Assembly (NCBI GenBank): GCA_948441955.1
Contig: CAOJQZ010000030.1
Coordinates: 1-28,486, forward strand
DNA length: 28,486 nucleotides
Direction: 5' to 3'
From: an uncultured Lachnospiraceae bacterium
GTDB lineage: Bacteria; Bacillota; Clostridia; Lachnospirales; Lachnospiraceae
In this document: positions 15,011 to 22,263 of the stretch, in pieces
Layout of the letters: the number at the start of each line of letters is the position of its first letter
Position numbering within the stretch: position 1 is the first letter of the stretch
The notes under the pieces: generated by a model
Told to the model about the DNA's origin: nothing
Seen by the model: only the letters and a program-made list of their open reading frames with translations
The model's database searches: none
Position numbers and translations under genes: made by a program

Positions 15011-17650
15011 ATGAAAAAGAATACCATGAGAAATAGAAAAATTTCATTGCTTTCGATCCTGCTGCTCGTATTGGGAACAGTGCTGCCGCTGCCAGGCAGC
15101 CCCGGGCTTGTTGTTAAGGCGGCGGGGCAGGAGCCGTCGGTTTACAATTTTGCCTCTCGGAAGCAGCTGATGGACGGCAGCCTTAATATGAGCTCGCCGG
15201 ATGCAGAAAAAAATGGAACGGCAGGCTATCTTTGTTTTGGAAAAGAGGAAAGTGGAGGCGCCAGACGCTGGTATGTTATAGGGAAAGATAAAGGAAACAG
15301 CAAGGACAATGTCATATTATTTTCGTGTTCAGATATGGGGAATAAGTACTTTTGGGACAGCGGGGTTACGAACCCGAATCCAAATGACGGAAGCATTTCG
15401 GAAATCCGGGAATTTCCGAACGGTGTAGAAGCGGAAGGCGTAGAATATGAGGATTCTTCAGATCCGAAAAAGGTATATGTAAACCATTATGGCGTCAGTG
15501 ATCTGCGTAAAGAATTCGGGAGGCTGGAGAAGGATACCCGGTATTTTACAGCGGCGGAGCAGAAGCTTATGCTTTCGACAGTAGTAAGTAACATGACCGC
15601 CGATGAGCGTGATAATATCAAAAACTATACGGTAACCGACAAGCTTTATGCGCCGGCGGCGGACGCGGCTGAAGGGTGTCTGCTGTTTGGGAGCGGAGCA
15701 AAGAAAGAGGATATGGTGGAAGCGTATCCAAAGGGAGTTTCGGCCAGCTTTGCATGGACACGTACTCCTGTTATATACTCTAATGGAGTACATATGAAAA
15801 ATGAAGTGTATACATGGAAGTCTATTGACACGGAATTAGATCCGACAAATGTTTACTATTATTTGGAAGGTTATCATCCGGCGTTTGCTCTGGATTTGAC
15901 AGATGTTCTGTTTACATCCTCTGCACCGGCATCCAAGGGAGGGACAGATAAGCTGGATTTTCATGACGCTATGTACATCAGGATGAGAGATGACGGGAGC
16001 AGATTAAAAGGAACCAGTCTGGAGTATTCGCCAAATGTGGTTACCTATAGCGGGAAGGCAAATTCATATCTCGTTATACAGGGCAGGAACGAAAAGGGAG
16101 AGAACTGGTATTATGCTGCCCAGGCAAATACAGGCAGAATGAATTACAGCCTTGACTGGAAGACATTGAAGACCTATGTAAATTCGGTTGACATTGGTAC
16201 AGAGGGAAGCTTTGATAAGTGCAGGATATGGATTGAAACAACAGATACAGACGGCTTCACCTATGCATTTACAGGAAAGAGTGTTTCGGAAGAACCGAAA
16301 GAGATTGGGAATGTTATACTTACAGATATCGAGGTGCCGGATCCGGAAAAGCAGGCTTTTGACAAAACGGCCAAATGTGAAACAGAAGGGGTGCTTCCGG
16401 CAGCTCCGGCTGTTTCCTGGTTCCAGAAGGGTACGGAGGTTGCCAAGCCCGAGTATGACCAGACCTATACAGCGTCCATTACACTGGAAGCAGATAAAGG
16501 TTATAAGTTTGCAGATAAAGTAACAGCCACAGTAAACGGCCATGTGGCAACGGCCGTGCTGGATGCTGATACGGGAATCCTCACTGTGACTTATGATTTT
16601 GACACAGGTCCCGATAAGCCGAAAATAGAATTTGATGTAAATGCATTTAGCGGCAAGTATGACGGAAAGCCTCATACCGTAACGGCCATCCCCAAGGATC
16701 CGGCAGACGCAGAGGTGTATTACGGCGTGGCAGATGAGGATGGGAAGGTTACTTACAGTAAGCAGGCGCCCCAATATGTAAATGCCGGAAAATATACCGT
16801 GTATATCCGGATTGAAAAGAACGGATATACGCCGGTAGAGGATTATACGGTAACAATAACTATCAGCAAGCGGAGGATTCGGATCAAGGTGGAAGATCAG
16901 AAGATAGTCTGGGATAAACCGCTTCCCATTGCCGGGGATAAATATAAGGCAGAGGGAGAACTGCTGGAAGGAGACGTGATTACAGAGGTTGTATTAACAG
17001 CAGGACCTGCAGGCCTGAAGATAGGGAAAACAGGATGGATTACCGTATATAATGGGGATGTGAAGATTGAGAACGGCGCCGGAGAGGATGTATCAGCTAA
17101 TTATATTATTGAAGGAGTTCCGGGTGAGCTTACCGTAGTACATAACAGTGCGCTGCCGCCGGAGGAGATCACAGCAGAAAAGGAGAAGACGGAGTATAAG
17201 GCGGGAGATAAACTGGATATAGATGATCTTGATATTACGGCCAGATATGAGGACGGCTATTCGGAAAAAGTAACAGACTATACAACCAATGCAGACAGTA
17301 TTGATATGTCCAGACCCGGAGAAAAGAAATTAATTATTACTTATGAAGGCAAAGAATTCGAAATATTGATTTATGTGACCGAGAATACGTCTAAGGATAA
17401 CAACAGTAATGATAATGACAGCAATCCGAATGATTCTTCCGGCAATGGAAGTTCTGGAAGCGGTACGGGTTCCGGAGGAGGCGCCTCAAACAGCGGCGGC
17501 GCCGGTGTGACAGGCAGCAGCGCTACGGCACAAACCGGGGATACAGCGCCGCTTTCAAAATGGTCCTTCACGGCTGTCTGCTCAGAAATGGTTATTTTGT
17601 GCGTTTTACTCTTTTATTTGAATAAAGGCGGAAAAAGGAAAAAAAGATAA
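15011..17650 (+). CDS. Secreted, wall-anchored protein with MBG/Big_3-type Ig-like repeats
   Basis: This 879-residue protein has a signal peptide: a basic start, a hydrophobic run at about 11-24, and a probable cut near Ala37-Ala38. An N-terminal domain (about 40-450) of the kind seen in Lachnospiraceae surface proteins follows (WYVIGKD, RTPVIY, FALDLTDV). A linking beta-rich region comes next. MBG/YDG-like repeats lie at about 537-620 (YDGKPHTVTAIP, AGKYTVYIRIEKNGY) and 625-715. A Big_3-like Ig domain lies at about 717-790 (KTEYKAGDKLDIDDLDI). A Ser/Gly/Asn-rich spacer (795-838) precedes a tail of QTGD (841-844), a hydrophobic segment and GKRKKR. The tail resembles a sortase signal, but QTGD lacks the LP of LPXTG. 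It is probably displayed on the cell wall; its ligand is unknown. GGAGGT at 15001-15006 fixes the start. Confidence 0.85.
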   Translation: MKKNTMRNRKISLLSILLLVLGTVLPLPGSPGLVVKAAGQEPSVYNFASRKQLMDGSLNMSSPDAEKNGTAGYLCFGKEESGGARRWYVIGKDKGNSKDNVILFSCSDMGNKYFWDSGVTNPNPNDGSISEIREFPNGVEAEGVEYEDSSDPKKVYVNHYGVSDLRKEFGRLEKDTRYFTAAEQKLMLSTVVSNMTADERDNIKNYTVTDKLYAPAADAAEGCLLFGSGAKKEDMVEAYPKGVSASFAWTRTPVIYSNGVHMKNEVYTWKSIDTELDPTNVYYYLEGYHPAFALDLTDVLFTSSAPASKGGTDKLDFHDAMYIRMRDDGSRLKGTSLEYSPNVVTYSGKANSYLVIQGRNEKGENWYYAAQANTGRMNYSLDWKTLKTYVNSVDIGTEGSFDKCRIWIETTDTDGFTYAFTGKSVSEEPKEIGNVILTDIEVPDPEKQAFDKTAKCETEGVLPAAPAVSWFQKGTEVAKPEYDQTYTASITLEADKGYKFADKVTATVNGHVATAVLDADTGILTVTYDFDTGPDKPKIEFDVNAFSGKYDGKPHTVTAIPKDPADAEVYYGVADEDGKVTYSKQAPQYVNAGKYTVYIRIEKNGYTPVEDYTVTITISKRRIRIKVEDQKIVWDKPLPIAGDKYKAEGELLEGDVITEVVLTAGPAGLKIGKTGWITVYNGDVKIENGAGEDVSANYIIEGVPGELTVVHNSALPPEEITAEKEKTEYKAGDKLDIDDLDITARYEDGYSEKVTDYTTNADSIDMSRPGEKKLIITYEGKEFEILIYVTENTSKDNNSNDNDSNPNDSSGNGSSGSGTGSGGGASNSGGAGVTGSSATAQTGDTAPLSKWSFTAVCSEMVILCVLLFYLNKGGKRKKR

Positions 17651-17661
17651 CGGCCGGTGCC

Positions 17662-17690
17662 TTGACAGATCTGTATAAACAGTGTAGAGT
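17662..17690 (+). promoter_or_regulatory. Promoter of the metK leader
   Basis: TTGACA at 17662-17667 and TAGAGT at 17685-17690 are separated by 17 bases, placing the start near 17697, just upstream of the riboswitch. Confidence 0.65.
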
Positions 17691-17720
17691 AATTAATATA
17701 AGAAAATAATATCAGACTTT

Positions 17721-17867
17721 CTCTTATTCAGAGCAGTGGAGATACAAAGGATCTGCGAAGCTGCGGCAACCCCGGACAGACGGAAGGTGCCAACCTGAGC
17801 GAGTAATCGAACAATAAGAGGATTGGTTATGCAAGATAAACAGTCCGCTTATGGCGGACTGTTTTTT
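17721..17867 (+). promoter_or_regulatory. SAM-I (S-box) riboswitch and terminator controlling metK
   Basis: The aptamer spans 17721-17820. P1 is closed by CTCTTATT (17721-17728) and AATAAGAG (17813-17820). Inside are the S-box landmarks CAGAGCAGTGGAG, GCGGCAACC, GGAAGGTGCCAACC and GAGCGAGTAATCGAACAATAAG. The expression platform is a terminator: CAGTCCGC (17841-17848) pairs with GCGGACTG (17854-17861), followed by six T. When SAM binds, the terminator should form and turn metK off. Confidence 0.93.
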
Positions 17868-17942
17868 ATGCTTTTTGTAATAGAAAACCTCAAGAGAAGT
17901 TCTTTAAGGAGAAAGCTGACAAAAAAGGAAAGGGGAATACCT

Positions 17943-19130
17943 ATGGAAAAATATTTATTTACTTCAGAATCTGTAACAGAAGGACATCCGGATAAGATGT
18001 GCGATCAGATATCCGATGCGATTCTTGACGCACTTATGGAAAAGGATCCTATGAGCCGTGTGGCATGTGAAACATGTACGACAACCGGCCTTGTTCTTGT
18101 TATGGGAGAGATTACGACAAATGCTTATGTAGATATTCAGAAGATCGTAAGAGATACAGTGCGTGAGATTGGTTATACAAGGGCAAAGTATGGTTTTGAT
18201 GCAGAGACCTGCGGCGTGATGGTGGTTCTTGACGAACAGTCCTCCGATATTGCAATGGGTGTTGATAAAGCGCTGGAGGCAAAGGAAAATAAGATGTCTG
18301 AGGAGGAAATTGAAGCAATCGGGGCAGGAGATCAAGGTATGATGTTTGGCTACGCGTCCGATGAGACACCGGAGCTTATGCCGTATCCGATTGCGTTGGC
18401 ACATAAACTTTCCAGAAGGCTTACAGAAATCCGTAAAGATGGAACCCTTACATATCTGAGGCCGGATGGAAAGACGCAGGTTACAGTAGAATATGATGAG
18501 ACAGGCGCGCCGAAGCGCTTGGATGCGGTAGTTCTTTCTACCCAGCATGATCCGGAGATTACACAGGAGCAGATTCACGAGGATATTAAGAAATATGTAT
18601 TTGATGCGGTTATTCCGGAGGGAATGGTAGATGAAAATACGAAATTTTTTATTAATCCGACGGGACGCTTTGTAATCGGCGGACCTCATGGAGACAGCGG
18701 ACTTACAGGAAGAAAGATTATTGTAGATACTTACGGCGGCATGGCGCGCCACGGCGGCGGCGCTTTTTCCGGTAAGGACTGTACGAAGGTTGATCGCTCT
18801 GCGGCATATGCGGCACGTTATGTTGCGAAAAATATTGTGGCGGCGGGTCTTGCAAAGAAGTGTGAAATTCAGCTCTCTTATGCAATCGGTGTGGCCCATC
18901 CCACTTCCGTTATGGTAGACACCTTTGGAACTGGAAAAGTTTCTGATGACAGGCTGGTGGAGATTATCCGTGAGAACTTTGATCTTCGTCCTGCGGGGAT
19001 TATCAAGATGCTGGATCTCAGAAAGCCGATTTATAAGCAGACAGCGGCGTACGGGCATTTTGGACGTACGGATGTGGAGCTCTCCTGGGAGAAAACAGAT
19101 AAAGCAGATGCTCTGAAGGCATATTTATAA
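17943..19130 (+). CDS. metK: S-adenosylmethionine synthetase
   Basis: This 395-residue cytoplasmic enzyme makes SAM from methionine and ATP. Its signatures are GHPDK at 14-18 (ATP and metal), the GAGDQG hexapeptide at 127-132 and the GGGAFSGKD loop near residue 270. Length and order are normal for bacterial MetK. The start at 17943 (MEKYLFTSESVTEGHP) is the family start and is preceded by AAGGGGA. An open frame running back to 17823 crosses the riboswitch terminator and is not used. Control by the SAM-I riboswitch gives product feedback. A terminator follows at 19151. Confidence 0.97.
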   Translation: MEKYLFTSESVTEGHPDKMCDQISDAILDALMEKDPMSRVACETCTTTGLVLVMGEITTNAYVDIQKIVRDTVREIGYTRAKYGFDAETCGVMVVLDEQSSDIAMGVDKALEAKENKMSEEEIEAIGAGDQGMMFGYASDETPELMPYPIALAHKLSRRLTEIRKDGTLTYLRPDGKTQVTVEYDETGAPKRLDAVVLSTQHDPEITQEQIHEDIKKYVFDAVIPEGMVDENTKFFINPTGRFVIGGPHGDSGLTGRKIIVDTYGGMARHGGGAFSGKDCTKVDRSAAYAARYVAKNIVAAGLAKKCEIQLSYAIGVAHPTSVMVDTFGTGKVSDDRLVEIIRENFDLRPAGIIKMLDLRKPIYKQTAAYGHFGRTDVELSWEKTDKADALKAYL

Positions 19131-19150
19131 AATTTTAATAAAAGTTTATG

Positions 19151-19177
19151 GGCGCTTTCGTGTGAAGCGCCTTTTTT
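19151..19177 (+). terminator. Intrinsic terminator of metK
   Basis: GGCGCTT (19151-19157) pairs with AAGCGCC (19165-19171), followed by six T (19172-19177). Confidence 0.85.
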
Positions 19178-19179
19178 CG

Positions 19180-19188
19180 TGCTATACT
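19180..19188 (+). promoter_or_regulatory. Possible extended -10 promoter for the two-component pair
   Basis: TGCTATACT at 19180-19188 fits TGnTATAAT with one mismatch and lies directly after the metK terminator. No good -35 box is visible, as that position falls inside the terminator hairpin. It would give a leader of only about 15 bases. Confidence 0.4.
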
Positions 19189-19209
19189 TTACTCACGGAG
19201 GATACTTAT

Positions 19210-20706
19210 ATGAAGTTCAAAACCCGATTAATAATAGCATTTTTTACGATTATATTAATTCCTATGATATTATCTGCTGCTATGATTATGGTTTTAGGAC
19301 GTTATCAGATCGGAGCGATAGATAAGACATATGGTATTACAGGAACGACAGTAGAGAGCCTTTCTAACCCAATGCAGGTACTGGCAAGAGTAACAGAGGA
19401 GCCGTATCATGAACTGGAGCTTCTGGCACGTGAATCACCGGGGGATCTGGAGGATGCAACCTGGCTGGATGAATTTAACCGTAAGCTTAAGAGAAAAAAA
19501 ACATACCTGCTTGTGAGAAAGGATAACACTCTTGTGTATATAGGAACCGACCTGTCGGAGGTTACAGAGGTTGCCGCACAGCTTCCGGGATATGGGGAAT
19601 CCGATATTACATCTGAAAATGGAATTTATCTTGGAGGAGAAGCACAGGCCCTTGTAAAACAGGTGGACTTTTTGTATCCGGGAGGAGAAGAGGGAAGCGC
19701 ATTTATTATTACGGACGTCAGCAACGTGATACCTGAGGTAGAGCAGCTTTTCGTAGATATGCTTCTGTGCATTGTAATCATGCTGGTTCTGACGGCGCTG
19801 GCGCTTATTTTCTGGATATATAGAGGCGTTATGCGTCCTATTGAAAAAATGCGGGTTGCAGCGGGTAATATTAAAGAGGGTAATCTGGATTTTGAGCTTA
19901 AGCCGGATTCAGAGGATGAGATCGGACAGCTTTGCTCAAGTCTTGAGGATATGCGCAGGCGTCTTAAGGCCAATGCGGAAGAAAAGATAGAATTTGATAA
20001 GGAGAATAAGGAGCTGATTAGTAATATTTCCCATGATTTGAAAACACCCGTAACAACAATTAAAGGCTATGCGGAAGGGATCATGGACGGAGTGGCGGAT
20101 ACGCCTGAGAAGGTGGAAAAATATGTCCGCACAATTTATAATAAAGCCAATGAGATGGATTTGCTTATTAATGAATTAACGCTGTATTCTAAAATTGACA
20201 CAAACAGGATTCCATATGATTTCAGTATTCTGTCAGTAAATGATTACTTTAATGACTGCTCAGAGGAGCTGTCACTAGAGCTTGAGGCAAAGAATGTAGA
20301 GTTTGGATACTTTAATTACGTGGAAACGGAAGTGCGTGTGATTGCGGACGCGGAGCAGATCAAGCGTGTTATCCATAATATTATAAATAACTCTACAAAA
20401 TATATGGATAAAACGAAAGCCAAGATAAATCTGCGAGTAAAGGACGTGGGTGATTTTGTGCAGGTGGAGCTTGAGGACAACGGAAAAGGAATTGCCGCAA
20501 AGGATCTGCCGAATATATTCGACCGGTTTTACAGGACGGATGCATCAAGGAATTCTTCCAAGGGCGGAAGCGGGATTGGTCTTTCTATTGTAAAGAAGAT
20601 CATAGAAGAACACGGGGGCAAAATATGGGCGACAAGCAGGGAGAATACAGGAACGACAATGTATTTTGTACTTCGGAAGTATCAGGAGGTGCCAGTAAAT
20701 GAATAG
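19210..20706 (+). CDS. HAMP-domain sensor histidine kinase
   Basis: This 498-residue membrane kinase has a first membrane segment at about 7-30. An extracytoplasmic sensor region (about 31-182) and a second membrane segment (about 183-205) follow. The rest is cytoplasmic: a HAMP linker to about 260, a HisKA domain with phosphoacceptor His275 in SNISHDLKTP, and an ATPase domain with an N-box (IIHN-type HNIINNSTKYM), EDNGKGI and SGIGLSIVKKI. It passes phosphate to the OmpR-type regulator encoded next with an 8-base overlap. The signal is unknown. ATG 19210 follows CGGAGGA; an upstream in-frame start at 19162 lies inside the metK terminator. The kinase precedes its regulator, the reverse of the more usual order. 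Confidence 0.9.
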   Translation: MKFKTRLIIAFFTIILIPMILSAAMIMVLGRYQIGAIDKTYGITGTTVESLSNPMQVLARVTEEPYHELELLARESPGDLEDATWLDEFNRKLKRKKTYLLVRKDNTLVYIGTDLSEVTEVAAQLPGYGESDITSENGIYLGGEAQALVKQVDFLYPGGEEGSAFIITDVSNVIPEVEQLFVDMLLCIVIMLVLTALALIFWIYRGVMRPIEKMRVAAGNIKEGNLDFELKPDSEDEIGQLCSSLEDMRRRLKANAEEKIEFDKENKELISNISHDLKTPVTTIKGYAEGIMDGVADTPEKVEKYVRTIYNKANEMDLLINELTLYSKIDTNRIPYDFSILSVNDYFNDCSEELSLELEAKNVEFGYFNYVETEVRVIADAEQIKRVIHNIINNSTKYMDKTKAKINLRVKDVGDFVQVELEDNGKGIAAKDLPNIFDRFYRTDASRNSSKGGSGIGLSIVKKIIEEHGGKIWATSRENTGTTMYFVLRKYQEVPVNE

Positions 20707-21388
20707 AATATTGATTGTGGAAGATGAAGAGACAATTGCAGACTTGGAGAAGGATTATCTGGAGCTTAGCGGATTTGAGGTGGAGGTGGCAAATGACGGG
20801 GAAACCGGACTTAAAAAGGCGCTTAAGGAGGATTATAATCTGTTTATCCTTGACCTGATGCTCCCGGGAGTAGACGGATTTGAAATCTGCAGGAAAATCC
20901 GGGATGAGAAGAATACGCCAATTATTATGGTGTCGGCAAAGAAGGATGATATAGATAAGATTCGTGGGCTGGGCCTTGGTGCAGATGATTATATGACTAA
21001 ACCCTTTAGTCCCAGCGAGCTGGTGGCGAGAGTAAAAGCACATCTGGCAAGGTATGATCGTCTGACGGGAAGCGTTGTTTCTAAAAATAAGGTAATAGAG
21101 ATCCGCGGCCTTAAGATAGATACGACAGCGAGAAGGGTGTGGATAAACGGAGAGGAAAAGACCTTTACGACGAAGGAATTTGATCTTTTGACGTTTCTGG
21201 CAGGACATCCGAACCATGTGTATACAAAGGAGGAGCTGTTCCGGGAGATTTGGGATATGGAGTCCATTGGGGACATAGCGACCGTAACCGTGCACATTAA
21301 GAAGATTCGTGAGAAGGTAGAGATGGACACCTCGAATCCACAATATATAGAAACAATATGGGGAGTAGGATATCGGTTTAAGATGTAA
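20699..21388 (+). CDS. OmpR/PhoB-family response regulator
   Basis: This 229-residue regulator has an N-terminal receiver domain with acidic residues in IVEDEE, phosphoacceptor Asp52 in LDLMLPG, and the conserved Lys in YMTKPFSPSELVARV. A C-terminal winged-helix DNA-binding domain lies at about 130-229 (FTTKEFDLLTFLA, TVTVHIKKIREKVE, IETIWGVGYRF). It is the partner of the kinase it overlaps; the AGGAGG ahead of ATG 20699 lies inside the kinase gene, so the two are translated together. Its targets are not visible. A 48-base palindrome follows the gene at 21405. Confidence 0.95.
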   Translation: MNRILIVEDEETIADLEKDYLELSGFEVEVANDGETGLKKALKEDYNLFILDLMLPGVDGFEICRKIRDEKNTPIIMVSAKKDDIDKIRGLGLGADDYMTKPFSPSELVARVKAHLARYDRLTGSVVSKNKVIEIRGLKIDTTARRVWINGEEKTFTTKEFDLLTFLAGHPNHVYTKEELFREIWDMESIGDIATVTVHIKKIREKVEMDTSNPQYIETIWGVGYRFKM

Positions 21389-21404
21389 AAGGGACAGGGA
21401 AAAA

Positions 21405-21452
21405 TACAATCGGGGACGTAGTAAAATTAATTTTACTACGTCCCCGATTGTA
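21405..21452. repeat. 48-base perfect palindrome, GGGACG family, copy 2
   Basis: The 24-base left half (21405-21428, starting TACAATCGGGGACGTAG and ending AAAATT) is followed without a loop by its exact reverse complement (21429-21452). It lies between the response regulator and the rRNA methyltransferase gene. GGGACAGGG (21391-21399) stands just upstream, mirrored by CCTGTCCCC beside the copy at 8.9 kb. No T run follows it on either strand. Confidence 0.93.
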
Positions 21453-21473
21453 CCGGATTTAAGGAGGAGGGTT

Positions 21474-22262
21474 ATGATTACAAGTACGGCAAATGTGAAG
21501 GTAAAGCGTCTTGCAAGTCTGCAGAAAAAAAGGAGGCTCAGGGAGGAAGAGGGCGTGTTTCTTGTGGAAGGGATCCGCATGTTCCGTGAGGCGCCGTTGG
21601 AACGGCTGCGGGAGATTTATATATCAGAAGCATTTTACAAAAAAGAAAAAGAAATGCTGGAAAAGATTTTAAAGGATACGCGCATCCGGGCAGAGCTTCT
21701 TTCAGATGCTATATATGAGCATATATCAGACACAAAGACACCCCAGGGAGTATTGTGTGTTGTAGAGCGCAGGGAGCGCGGCATTGATGAAATGATAGAA
21801 AATCAGCTTCCTTTTTTACTTGTGCTTGATAATCTGCAGGATCCGGGAAATGTGGGGACAATTCTACGTACAGCAGAAGGCGCCGGAGCGACAGGAGTGA
21901 TTCTGAGCCGGGATTGTGCTGACATTTACAACCCAAAGACGATTCGAGCTACGATGGGCTCTGTTTACCGGGTTCCGTTCTGCTATGCGGAAAATATTCC
22001 GGAGGTGCTGGGGAAGATCAACGAGGCGGGAATCGGAACCTTTGCGGCGCACCTTGACGGGAAATGTGCTTATGATGAGATGGATTACAGAAGGCCGTGT
22101 GCATTTCTCATCGGAAATGAAGGAAATGGACTTCGGGATGAGACAGCAATAAAAGCGAAGAAATATATTCAGATTCCCATGCTTGGAAATGTGGAATCAT
22201 TAAATGCGGCAGTTGCAGCCTCCATTCTGATGTTTGAGGCGGCAAGGCAAAGGAGGAAATAA
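21474..22262 (+). CDS. TrmH/SpoU-family RNA 2'-O-methyltransferase
   Basis: This 262-residue SPOUT methyltransferase uses SAM to methylate a ribose 2'-OH in rRNA or tRNA. A substrate-binding N-terminal domain (1-100, FLVEGIRMFREA at 29-40) precedes the knotted catalytic domain. The three SpoU motifs are DNLQDPGNVGTILRTAEG (119-136), IGNEGNGL (about 212-219) and LGNVESLNAAVAASI (about 236-250). It resembles RlmB/TsnR-type 23S rRNA enzymes, but the exact target cannot be assigned. AAGGAGGAGG precedes the ATG at 21474. The stop is two bases before the next start, and its 3' end holds that gene's ribosome binding site, so the two are in one operon. Confidence 0.88.
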   Translation: MITSTANVKVKRLASLQKKRRLREEEGVFLVEGIRMFREAPLERLREIYISEAFYKKEKEMLEKILKDTRIRAELLSDAIYEHISDTKTPQGVLCVVERRERGIDEMIENQLPFLLVLDNLQDPGNVGTILRTAEGAGATGVILSRDCADIYNPKTIRATMGSVYRVPFCYAENIPEVLGKINEAGIGTFAAHLDGKCAYDEMDYRRPCAFLIGNEGNGLRDETAIKAKKYIQIPMLGNVESLNAAVAASILMFEAARQRRK

Positions 22263-22263
22263 T

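Noticed and set aside
16064..16774. 236-codon - strand frame within the surface protein
   Set aside because: Low-quality composition and complete overlap with a well-supported secreted protein.
17823..17942. N-terminal extension of metK back to 17823
   Set aside because: It would be translated across the riboswitch terminator, and MetK proteins begin at the equivalent of 17943, which has its own ribosome binding site.
17964..19058. Long open frame of 364 codons on the - strand inside metK
   Set aside because: It lies wholly over a certain gene, has no family motif or ribosome binding site, and is rich in Cys, Arg, His and Ile, as expected from an antisense reading of a biased gene.
21405..21452. 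Palindrome as an ordinary intrinsic terminator
   Set aside because: No T run follows on either strand, there is no loop, and the same element occurs elsewhere with a shared border, so a repeat element is the better description. Some termination is still possible.
20600..21580. 326-codon open frame on the - strand over the response regulator
   Set aside because: It crosses three + strand features, including a palindrome, and has no recognisable domain; it is an antisense shadow.
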